Source of the DNA: Streptomyces sp. HUAS ZL42
GTDB lineage: Bacteria > Actinomycetota > Actinomycetes > Streptomycetales > Streptomycetaceae
Length of the DNA: 64,000 nt
Reading direction: 5' to 3'
NCBI RefSeq assembly: GCF_040782645.1
Contig: NZ_CP160403.1
Location: forward strand, 8,405,001-8,469,000
Of the stretch, positions 33,842-40,902 are shown piece after piece (positions within the stretch are counted from its first letter, which is position 1; every line of letters starts with the position of its first letter). The notes under the pieces are model-generated. The model was not told the DNA's origin. It saw nothing but the letters and a program-made list of their open reading frames with translations, and did not search any database. A program made the position numbers and the translations under genes.

Positions 33842-34402
33842 GTGACAGCAATCGAGACTGAAGAGCTACCTGAGGGCGCAGGATGGGGCCCCACCAGCCG
33901 GCACGTGGCCGCTAACTTGAAGCGGCTCCGTAAGGCCCGCGGACTGTCCACGACAAGGTTGGCGGACGCCTTGAAGGCGGCTGGCCAGCCGATCCCGCCC
34001 ACCGGCATCACGCGGATCGAGAAGGGCGAACGGCGGGTTGACGTCGACGACCTCACGGCGCTCGCTGTGGTGCTTGGGGTCTCGCCCTCCGCTCTTCTCC
34101 TGCCGCCAACCAGCTCACCGGAAGACCGGTTTGAGGTCACCGGCGGTGGCGAGGTCCAATCGGACACGGCTTGGGCCTGGGTGGACGGGACGCGCCCGCT
34201 GCACATGCCGGAGGACAGCGCCTATGCGGCCACGCTTGAGTACGCCCTGTACTCCCGGCCGCCGTGGATGCGCCCGGGTGGTCCTCACTTTGAAGGCGCC
34301 GCCGCGCAGCAGGCCGCCACGACGACACAGCTCTCCGACCTGATCAGCGCCCTGCTGTCCAATCCCGAAGCGCTGCGACGGTTCTTGAAGGAACAAGAGT
34401 GA
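33842..34402 (+). CDS. XRE-family repressor beside integrase
   Basis: 186 residues from GTG 33842; the frame is open further upstream through non-family sequence. Helix-turn-helix at about 21-75 (VAANLKRLRKARGLSTTRLA, GITRIEKGERRVDV). The C-terminal half is unrelated to known effectors and ends LISALLSNPEALRRFLKEQE. Upstream GTG codons at 33799 and 33811 are alternatives. Divergent from xis and followed by integrase after 41 bp. A lysogeny-type repressor role is likely but inferred. Confidence 0.8.
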   Translation: MTAIETEELPEGAGWGPTSRHVAANLKRLRKARGLSTTRLADALKAAGQPIPPTGITRIEKGERRVDVDDLTALAVVLGVSPSALLLPPTSSPEDRFEVTGGGEVQSDTAWAWVDGTRPLHMPEDSAYAATLEYALYSRPPWMRPGGPHFEGAAAQQAATTTQLSDLISALLSNPEALRRFLKEQE

Positions 34403-34443
34403 GGCCGCCCGCGGGAGCGGGATCCGCGTAGGAGGGGGAGGGA

Positions 34444-35643
34444 ATGGCCGAGATCAAAAAGGTCACCCTGCAGAACGGCAAGACCCGCTACCGCACCGTG
34501 GTCGACGCCGGCCGCGACGAGAACGGCAAGCGGATTCAACTCACGATCACGAAGGACACGAGGAAGGAGGTTCTGGCGGAGCGTTCCCGGATCGTCGCTG
34601 AGCGGTCCGCGGGGACCTTCATCGCCCCCAACAAGATCACGCTGGGGGAGTGGCTTGACCAGTGGCTTGAGTACAAGCAGCGGGACGTCGAGGAGACGAC
34701 GATCCGCACGTACCGGCTCGCCCTGGTCCACGTCTACGACCGCCTCGGGCACGTCCGGCTGCAGGAACTCACCGAGGACCAGCTGCAGGACTGCATTGAC
34801 GAGATCGTGGCCACGGGCCGTCGCAAGGGCGGCGAGCCCGGTACGCGTCTGGCGGTGTCCACTGTGGGCGGGATTATGGTCCGTCTCCGTGAAGCGCTGG
34901 GGCGGGCCGTTGTACGGAAGCTGATCCCGGTCAACCCGGCTCAGTTCGTGCGGGTGTCGCTCGCCGACAAGAAGACGGACAAGCGGGAGCGCGACAAGCC
35001 GAAGCCGTGGACCGTCGACGAGGTGCAGGTGTTCATCCGCGGCATCGAGCAGGACCGGCTGTATGCGCCGATGCTGCTCAGCCTGATGGGTCTGCGGCCG
35101 GCTGAGGTGTGCGGGCAACGCTGGTCGGACATTGACCTGCAACTCGGTGTCCTCGAGATGACCAACACCCGCACGATGATCGGCAACGTCAAGGTGCTGG
35201 AGAAGGACGCCAAGACGGCCGCGGGCGAGCGTGCGCTGCCGCTCCCGCAATGGCCATGGGAGGCGCTGAAGAAGTTCAAGGCGCAGCAGGCCCGGGAGAG
35301 GCTGGCTGCGGGGGAGGGCTACACGGACACCGGGTACGTCCTCGTCGACGAACTCGGGCTTCCGCTGAACACCCGGCAGCTGCGCGAGCACGCCTACCGG
35401 CTGATGCGCCGTCTTGGCCTGCGGCAGGTGCGTCTGTACGACGCTCGGCATTCCTGTCTGACCTACCTCGCTGTGAACGGCGGCGTCCCGGATGTGGTGC
35501 TGGCCGCGTGGGCGGGACACACGAACGCGAACTTCACGAAGCGGAAATACGTGCACGTTGCGCCCGAGGACATGCGGGTCGCGGCGGCTGCGTGGGACGC
35601 CTTCCACGGAGGTGATCCAAAAGCGTCCGGTGAGAAAATGTGA
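34444..35643 (+). CDS. int: tyrosine site-specific integrase
   Basis: 399 residues. N-terminal arm-binding domain, SAM-like core-binding domain about 63-170, catalytic domain about 185-390. Catalytic residues are Arg218 (LMGLRPAEV), Arg335 in LYDARHSC (the usual His of HxxR is Tyr332, as in many actinobacterial integrases), His359 (AGHTN) and nucleophile Tyr369 (KRKYVHV). ATG after GGAGGGGGAGGGA. Its stop is 68 bp from the proposed attR, the standard arrangement for int-att modules. Confidence 0.95.
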   Translation: MAEIKKVTLQNGKTRYRTVVDAGRDENGKRIQLTITKDTRKEVLAERSRIVAERSAGTFIAPNKITLGEWLDQWLEYKQRDVEETTIRTYRLALVHVYDRLGHVRLQELTEDQLQDCIDEIVATGRRKGGEPGTRLAVSTVGGIMVRLREALGRAVVRKLIPVNPAQFVRVSLADKKTDKRERDKPKPWTVDEVQVFIRGIEQDRLYAPMLLSLMGLRPAEVCGQRWSDIDLQLGVLEMTNTRTMIGNVKVLEKDAKTAAGERALPLPQWPWEALKKFKAQQARERLAAGEGYTDTGYVLVDELGLPLNTRQLREHAYRLMRRLGLRQVRLYDARHSCLTYLAVNGGVPDVVLAAWAGHTNANFTKRKYVHVAPEDMRVAAAAWDAFHGGDPKASGEKM

Positions 35644-35666
35644 GAGATGATCTCTAGTGGGCCACT
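35643..35666. repeat. two adjoining palindromes after int
   Basis: AGAGAT-G-ATCTCT (35643-35655) is followed immediately by AGTGG-G-CCACT (35656-35666), beginning at the last base of the integrase stop. They may end the int transcript or be integrase arm sites next to attR. Confidence 0.6.
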
Positions 35667-35710
35667 CTCCATACCACCTGACCTGCACAGATAGTGTGGA
35701 AGGTAGAACA

Positions 35711-35725
35711 GTAGACGGATTCTAC
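35711..35725. other. candidate attR of the integrated element
   Basis: GTAGACGGATTCTAC, matching attL at 13 of 15. Here CAGTAGA-CGGAT-TCTACTG (35709-35727) is a perfect inverted repeat with 7-bp arms and a 5-bp centre, a classical tyrosine-recombinase core. Joining the chromosome halves of the two sites restores TAGAAT eight bases before the purB GTG, a better -10 than the TAAACT left by the insertion. Confidence 0.72.
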
Positions 35726-35783
35726 TGGCGATTCGTGCAGGCCAGCGCCACAGTCCCGTTTGGCGGAACCTACGAGACGCCCG

Positions 35784-36125
35784 TCACCCCGAGGAGTCCG
35801 CGAGCTCGGCCAGCACCCCGGCGTGGCACGGCTCCGGCGCGCACCAGCAGGCCAGTGTCTTCCCGCGCAGGCCGTCGACCAGCTCGAGCAGCTCGGGCCG
35901 ATCCAGCAGATACGCCCGGTACATGGCCATCACCTCGGCCCGGGTGCCGTCGCGCTTCTTCTTCGGGGTGTCGTAGGCGAAGGGGTTGTACAGCGCATGG
36001 CGGGGCAGGTCCCAGCCGCCCAGGGTCCAGCGGCGGCCGACGTAGACCACGTCCTGCGGCGCGTGTTCCAGCCGGGGGCCGAACTCGTGGATCCGGCCCC
36101 GGAGGTTGATCACGCGCGTCGTCAT
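35784..36125 (-). CDS. DUF4326 protein
   Basis: 113 residues, complete. It has the family pattern VYVGRRWTLGGWDLPRHALY, NPF, and the C-terminal GKTLACWCAPEPCHAGVLAE, whose Cys/His cluster probably binds a metal. DUF4326 proteins are widespread in Streptomyces and phages; no activity is established. Before insertion its 3' end would have stood about 70 bp from the purB start, so both would have read in the same direction. Confidence 0.85.
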   Translation of the reverse strand: MTTRVINLRGRIHEFGPRLEHAPQDVVYVGRRWTLGGWDLPRHALYNPFAYDTPKKKRDGTRAEVMAMYRAYLLDRPELLELVDGLRGKTLACWCAPEPCHAGVLAELADSSG

Positions 36126-36134
36126 GACGACCGC

Positions 36135-36917
36135 CTACGCCGCCGGCCCCTCGTAGGGCAGCAGCTCGGGCCGCTTGGGCGGCAGTCCGTCGCCGGAGGA
36201 CCGGCCCGTCAGACGGCGGCCGATCCACGGCAGCAGGTGCTGCCGGGTGAACCGGACGTCCGTGACGCGCCGCGTGACCCAGCCAGGTGGGACCGTCGCC
36301 GGCATCGGCGTGTGCCAGTCGGTGTCCTCGGGCTCGTAGCCGAGCCCCTGCCAGACCGCCTCGGCGACCCGGCGGTGCCCCTCGGCCGTCAGGTGCAGCC
36401 GGTCCACGTCCCACAGCCGCGGGTCGCCGAGCGACGCAGCCCCGTACAGGTCGACGACCAGCGCGCCGTGCCGGGCGGCGAGTTCGTCGATGCAGGCGAA
36501 CAGCTCCTCCATGCGCGGCCGGAACCGCTCCAGGACCGGACCCTGCCGGCCCGGGCTGCGCATCAGCACCAGCTGCTTGCACGAGGGGGCCAGCCGTTCC
36601 ACGGCCTCCGTGAGCAGCCCCCGCACGCGCCCCATGTCGCATTTGGGGCGCAGCGTGTCGTTCAGGCCGCCGACCAGCGTGATGACGTCGGCGTCCATGG
36701 CGGCCGCCACGTCCACCTGCTCCTCGACGATCTGCCCGATCAGCTTGCCGCGCACGGCGAGATTGGCGTACCGGAAACCGGGCGTGCGGGCGGCCATCCG
36801 CCCCGCGAGGAGGTCGGCCCAGCCCCGGTAGGAGCCGTCGGGCAGCAGGTCCGACATGCCCTCGGTGAAGGAGTCGCCGACCGCGACCAGGCTGGTGTGA
36901 GTGGGGTTCGTCTCCAT
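36135..36917 (-). CDS. SGNH/GDSL hydrolase
   Basis: 260 residues from ATG 36917. SGNH blocks: I VAVGDSFTEG (Ser), II NLAVRGKLIG (Gly), III VGGLNDTLRP (Asn), V DVDRLHLTAEGH (Asp/His). No signal peptide, so a cytoplasmic esterase acting on an unknown acyl substrate. The C-terminal 60 residues (DWHTPMPATVPPGWVTRRVT) are an extension typical of streptomycete members. It precedes the DUF4326 gene by 9 bp, so the two form an operon. Confidence 0.9.
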   Translation of the reverse strand: METNPTHTSLVAVGDSFTEGMSDLLPDGSYRGWADLLAGRMAARTPGFRYANLAVRGKLIGQIVEEQVDVAAAMDADVITLVGGLNDTLRPKCDMGRVRGLLTEAVERLAPSCKQLVLMRSPGRQGPVLERFRPRMEELFACIDELAARHGALVVDLYGAASLGDPRLWDVDRLHLTAEGHRRVAEAVWQGLGYEPEDTDWHTPMPATVPPGWVTRRVTDVRFTRQHLLPWIGRRLTGRSSGDGLPPKRPELLPYEGPAA

Positions 36918-36982
36918 GGCGACAGAGATGGTATCCCGAGCTCCATACCCATCGGTCGGTCGGCCCGCGCGGCCCCGGCTTC

Positions 36983-37996
36983 TCACGCCCGCTGCCCGAA
37001 CAGCTCCCGCAGTACGTCCTCCATGGTCACCAGACCCGCCAGCCGTCCCTCGGACTCGAGCACGGCCGCGAGGTGCGTACGGCTGCCCCGCATCGCGGTG
37101 AGCACGTCGTCCAGCGGCGTGGTCTCCCGTACGCGCGCGATGGACCGCATGTCCCGCAGCTGGAACGGCTCGTTGCGCGGCGAGGCGTCCAGCGCGTCCT
37201 TCACATGGAGATAGCCGACGATCCGGCGTCCCTCGTCCACCACGGGGAAGCGGGAGAAGCCGGATTCGGCCGCCAGCCGCTCCAGTTCCTCCGGCGTGAC
37301 GCCCACGCGCGCGTGGACGACGCGTTCCAGTGGCAGGACCACGTCGCGGACGGGCCTGCGGCCCAGCTCCAGCGCGTCGTGCAGCCGCTCCTGCGCCCGG
37401 TCGTCGATGAGGCCCGCCTCGCCGGCGTCCTTCACGATCTGGGCGAGCTGGGCGTCCGAGAAGGCCGCGGTGACCTCGTCCCGGGTCTCGATCCGCATCA
37501 GCTTCAGCAGGGCGTTCGCGAAGGCGTTGATCGCGAAGACCACCGGGCGCAGCGCCCGGGACAGCGCGACCAGGGGTGGACCGAGCGCCAGCGCGGTGCG
37601 CACCGGCTCGGCGAGCGCGATGTTCTTCGGCACCATCTCGCCCAGCAGCATGTGCAGGTACGTCGCCAGGGTCAGCGCGATCACGAAGGACACCGCGTGC
37701 CCGGCGCTCTTGGGCACGCCCAGCGCGTGGAACACCGGCTCCAGCAGGTGAGCGATCGCCGGCTCCGCGACCACACCGAGCACCAGGGTGCACAGTGTGA
37801 TGCCGAGCTGCGCGGCCGCCATCAGCGCGGACACGTGCTGCAGACCCCACAGCACGCTCCTGGCCCGCCGGTCGCCGTGCTCGGCGTACGGCTCGATCTG
37901 GGAGCGTCGTACGGAGATCAGCGCGAACTCGGCGCCGACGAAGAAGGCGTTGACGACGAGGGTCGCCAGACCGATCAGCAGCTGTACGGCGGTCAC
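36983..37996 (-). CDS. CNNM/CBS-domain membrane protein (hemolysin family), second gene
   Basis: 337 residues from GTG 37996, in a GTGA overlap with the gene before. CNNM transmembrane domain about 1-180 (four helices, first LLIGLATLVVNAFFVGAEFA), then two CBS motifs (VHARVGVTPEELERLAAESG; VRETTPLDDVLTAMRG). It ends after the CBS pair at ELFGQRA, so the CorC_HlyC domain of the longer paralogue is missing. The family takes part in Mg/Co transport or membrane homeostasis; the name hemolysin is historical. Confidence 0.88.
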   Translation of the reverse strand: MTAVQLLIGLATLVVNAFFVGAEFALISVRRSQIEPYAEHGDRRARSVLWGLQHVSALMAAAQLGITLCTLVLGVVAEPAIAHLLEPVFHALGVPKSAGHAVSFVIALTLATYLHMLLGEMVPKNIALAEPVRTALALGPPLVALSRALRPVVFAINAFANALLKLMRIETRDEVTAAFSDAQLAQIVKDAGEAGLIDDRAQERLHDALELGRRPVRDVVLPLERVVHARVGVTPEELERLAAESGFSRFPVVDEGRRIVGYLHVKDALDASPRNEPFQLRDMRSIARVRETTPLDDVLTAMRGSRTHLAAVLESEGRLAGLVTMEDVLRELFGQRA

Positions 37997-39327
37997 CGCA
38001 GGCCCCCCTTCTCGACGGAGTCGTCGAGCGGCGCGTGCAGCAGAACCCGGGCCGCCCTGTGCCCCGTCGCGTCCACCACGTCCAGCCGCCATCCGGCGAC
38101 CTCCAGGGTGTCGCCGACGGCCGGTATGCGGCCGAGCTCCGTCGCCACGAGGCCGGCCAGCGTCTCGTACGGCCCCTCGGGCGGCCGCAGACCGACGACG
38201 GCGAGCTGGTCGACGCGGGCCGCGCCGTCCGCCGAGTACAGGCTGCGTCCCTCCTCGTCCGTGCCGGCCGGGGCCAGGTCGGGCGTTTCGTGGGGGTCGT
38301 GCTCGTCCCGCACCTCGCCGACGACCTCCTCGACGATGTCCTCGAGCGTGGCGACTCCCGCCGTACCGCCGTACTCGTCGATGACCACGGCCATCGTGCG
38401 CTTCCCGGACAGCCGGTCGAGCAGCCGGTCCACGGTCAGGGATTCCGGCACGAGCAGCGGTTCGCGCATCAGCTCGGAGACGGGCACCCGGGGCCGGCGC
38501 TCCGCGGGCAGCGCCAGTACGTCCTTCACGTGGGCGGTACCGACGACCGAGTCGAGGTTGCCGCGGTAGACGGGGAAGCGGGACAGGCCCGTCGCCCGGG
38601 TGGCGTTCGCCACGTCCTCGCACGTCGCCTGGGCGTCCAGGGCGATGACCTGGACCCGCGGCGTCATCACGTTCTCCGCGGTCAGGTCGGCGAGGTTCAG
38701 TGTCCGTACGAACAGCTCGGCGGTGTCCGGCTCCAGGGCGCCCTCCCGGGCGGAGTGCCGGGCCAGGGCGGCCAGCTCCTGCGGTCCGCGTGCGGCGGCC
38801 AGCTCCTCGGTGGGTTCCACCCCGAGGCGGCGCACCACACGGTTCGCGGCGTTGTTGAGGTGGGTGATGAAGGGGCGGAAGGCGGCGCTGAACCAGCGCT
38901 GCGCGTTGCCCACCCGCTTGGCCATCGGAAGCGGTGAGGAGATCGCCCAGTTCTTGGGCACGAGTTCGCCGACGACCATCAGGAAGACGGTCGACAGGGC
39001 CGTGCCGAGCACCAGCGCCACGGAGGAGGCCGTGGAGCGCGAGATGCCGAGCGACTCCAGCGGTCCCGCGATCAGGGTGGCGATGGACGGCTCGGCGAGC
39101 ATGCCGACGACCAGGTTGGTGACAGTGATGCCGAGCTGGGCCCCGGAGAGCTGGAAGGTCAGGTTCCGAACGGCCTTGAGCGCGCCCGACGCCCCCCGCT
39201 CGCCGCGCTCCACGGCCCGCTCCAGTTCGCTGCGCTCGACCGTGGTCAGGGAGAACTCGGCCGCGACGAAGGCACCGCAGGCGAACGACAGCAGGATCGC
39301 CACCAGCAGGAGGAGCACTTCGGTCAT
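37993..39327 (-). CDS. CNNM/CBS/CorC-domain membrane protein (hemolysin family)
   Basis: 444 residues: CNNM domain about 1-200 (LLLLVAILLSFACGAFVAAE, GTALSTVFLMVVGELVPKNW), CBS pair about 215-335 (VMTPRVQVIALDAQATCEDV; MAVVIDEYGGTAGV) and a C-terminal CorC_HlyC transporter-associated domain about 350-435. This is the full-length form, coupled to a shorter paralogue downstream; the two probably act as a heteromeric divalent-cation or stress-response membrane complex. GAGGTGACCCGATG places the ATG start. Confidence 0.9.
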   Translation of the reverse strand: MTEVLLLLVAILLSFACGAFVAAEFSLTTVERSELERAVERGERGASGALKAVRNLTFQLSGAQLGITVTNLVVGMLAEPSIATLIAGPLESLGISRSTASSVALVLGTALSTVFLMVVGELVPKNWAISSPLPMAKRVGNAQRWFSAAFRPFITHLNNAANRVVRRLGVEPTEELAAARGPQELAALARHSAREGALEPDTAELFVRTLNLADLTAENVMTPRVQVIALDAQATCEDVANATRATGLSRFPVYRGNLDSVVGTAHVKDVLALPAERRPRVPVSELMREPLLVPESLTVDRLLDRLSGKRTMAVVIDEYGGTAGVATLEDIVEEVVGEVRDEHDPHETPDLAPAGTDEEGRSLYSADGAARVDQLAVVGLRPPEGPYETLAGLVATELGRIPAVGDTLEVAGWRLDVVDATGHRAARVLLHAPLDDSVEKGGLR

Positions 39328-39421
39328 CGGGTCACCTCCGTCCCATGGTCGGCCAGGGCAGGGAGGATCGCGCGATGTCGCGTACCGGGAGGCTCGCCCA
39401 TGGGCGGACGCTCACACCTTT

Positions 39422-39462
39422 CATTGGAGGACCGGATCGGAACCGCATGCGGTCCTCCAATG
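39422..39462 (-). terminator. long hairpin after the GNAT gene
   Basis: CATTGGAGGACCG (39422-39434) and CGGTCCTCCAATG (39450-39462) pair perfectly over 13 bp with a 15-nt loop. Flanking CCTTT and AAAGG extend it past a bulge. It lies 22 bp after the GNAT stop and ahead of the CNNM operon. No T tract, so termination is likely but a control role cannot be excluded. Confidence 0.6.
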
Positions 39463-39483
39463 GTAAAGGATAGGCAAAGAAGC

Positions 39484-39909
39484 TCAGCCGGTGAACGGCT
39501 TCACCCAGCGCCGCCAGCGCTCCTGGGGCGCATACCCCGCGGCACGCCACGCATGATGTGCGGTCTCGTTGCGCGTCAGCACCATCGCGTCGCCACGGCG
39601 CCCGCCGAGCCGTACGAACCGTTCCTCCGCGGCGTTGAGCAGCGCCGAGCCGATGCCCTGCCGCCGCCGCTGCGGGTGCACCGCCAGCCGGTACAGGTGG
39701 CAGCGCCACCCGTCGAAACCGGCGATCACCGTGCCGACCAGCTCGCCGTCCACCTCGGCCAGCATCAGCGCCTCGGGGTCGCGGGCGACCAGCCGCTCCA
39801 CGCCCTCCCGGTCGTCGCTGATGCTCGTGCCCTCGGCGGCCGTCTTCCAGAAGGCGAGCACGGTGTCGAGGTCGTCGGGCGTCGCGGCCCGTATCCGCAG
39901 TTCAGGCAT
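39484..39909 (-). CDS. GNAT-family N-acetyltransferase
   Basis: 141 residues. Motif A for acetyl-CoA is LAVHPQRRRQGIGSALLNAA (about residues 76-95); the front strand is IRAATPDDLDTVLAFWKTAA, and near the end WRAAGYAPQERWRRWVKPF. Complete, single domain, cytoplasmic. The acceptor (amine on protein, antibiotic or metabolite) cannot be deduced. Transcribed in the same direction as, but separated by about 56 bp from, the LLM oxidoreductase. Confidence 0.9.
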   Translation of the reverse strand: MPELRIRAATPDDLDTVLAFWKTAAEGTSISDDREGVERLVARDPEALMLAEVDGELVGTVIAGFDGWRCHLYRLAVHPQRRRQGIGSALLNAAEERFVRLGGRRGDAMVLTRNETAHHAWRAAGYAPQERWRRWVKPFTG

Positions 39910-39965
39910 GCGGCGATCCCATCACGGCCGGAGTCGCGGGACGCGGAATTCCGGCATGCGGACGG

Positions 39966-40856
39966 TCACTGCCCGCGCAGGCGGGCCATCACCGGTGCGA
40001 AGGCCTCCATGTACGGCTCCAACACGGTCAGGTACGTGAACCCGTACCGCTCGCGCTGCGCCAGCACCTGCTCGACGATCCGCTCCAGTGGGCCGAGCAG
40101 GAGGATGGGCAGCGCCAGCGCCTGTTCCAGGGTCACTTCCGGCAGCCGGTCGAGCAGGGGCTGGACCACGCCCTCGCGGTCCTCGGTGACGACGACCATC
40201 TGCAGGAGCAGGTTCAGCTCCGCGGGCTCCTTGCGGCCCGCCGCGAACCCCCGGTACCGGGCCACCCGTTCGTCGAACCGCTCCGCCGTGATAGGGACGA
40301 GCCGGCCCGTCGTGCTCGTGGGGTCCGCGTACGCGCCTCCGAACGCCGCGATGTCGGCGTGCTGGGCGCTGAGGCGCAGCACGCGGTCGCCGTTGCCGCC
40401 GATCAGCAGCGGCACCCGTGGCTTCTGTGCCGGTTGCGGTTGCTGCTCGCCGGAGCCGAGCAGCCGGTCCAACTCCTCGACCGTACGCCGCAGATGGTCC
40501 ACTCGCTCACCCGGTGAACCCCACGGCAGGTCCGCCGTGTCGTGCTCCGCCCGTACGTAGCCGGCACCGAGGCCGAGTTCGAGGCGGCCGCCGGTGAGCG
40601 CGTCCGTCGTCGCCACCTCGCGGGCCAGCAGCGCCGGGTTCCAGAAACCCGCGTTGAGGACGAACGTGCCCAGCCGAGGCCGCTCGGTGGCCTCGGCGGC
40701 CGCGACCAGGGCCGGGAACGGCGCCGGCATGCCGAGGTGGTCGGGGACCAGGATCACGTCGTAACCGAGTTCCTCGGCCCGCCGGCACTTGGCCCGCCAC
40801 TCTTCGGCGGGGGAGGGATGGATCAGGCTGACACCGAAGCGGAAGGAACGCGGCAT
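39966..40856 (-). CDS. LLM-class F420-dependent oxidoreductase
   Basis: 296 residues, luciferase-like TIM barrel: starts FRFGVSLIHPSPAEEWRAKC, with VILVPDHLGMP, TFVLNAGFWNPALLAREVAT and LGLGAGYVRAEHD, which are marks of the F420-binding TIGR03621-like subgroup common in actinomycetes. It would transfer hydride between F420H2 and an unknown substrate. ATG at 40856 after GTGAGGAGAGTTC. No dedicated neighbours suggest a pathway. Confidence 0.88.
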   Translation of the reverse strand: MPRSFRFGVSLIHPSPAEEWRAKCRRAEELGYDVILVPDHLGMPAPFPALVAAAEATERPRLGTFVLNAGFWNPALLAREVATTDALTGGRLELGLGAGYVRAEHDTADLPWGSPGERVDHLRRTVEELDRLLGSGEQQPQPAQKPRVPLLIGGNGDRVLRLSAQHADIAAFGGAYADPTSTTGRLVPITAERFDERVARYRGFAAGRKEPAELNLLLQMVVVTEDREGVVQPLLDRLPEVTLEQALALPILLLGPLERIVEQVLAQRERYGFTYLTVLEPYMEAFAPVMARLRGQ

Positions 40857-40902
40857 GAACTCTCCTCACCCGCAAGGGACTTGAGTACCTGCCGCGATTC
40901 CA

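Larger units (their letters stand above)
8376..35710. mobile_element. AICE-type integrative conjugative element inserted at purB
   Basis: About 27.3 kb between the two att-like repeats. It carries tyrosine integrase, excisionase-like HTH genes, a primase-polymerase replication protein with helicase, an FtsK/TraB-type DNA translocase with Spd-like membrane proteins, and its own regulators. That combination defines AICEs, which move as double-stranded DNA through a single translocase without a relaxase. None was seen here. The flanking genes (purB, DUF4326 protein) read as ordinary chromosome. Unusual cargo is a tape-measure/C40 protein, a serine recombinase and an ART-like protein. Boundaries rest on the att repeat and the integrase position. 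Confidence 0.88.

Noticed and set aside
8376..35710. Element read as a prophage because of the tape-measure and terminase-like genes
   Set aside because: No capsid, portal, large terminase, tail tube, baseplate, holin or endolysin gene was found. The tra/spd, integrase and primase-polymerase set fits an AICE.
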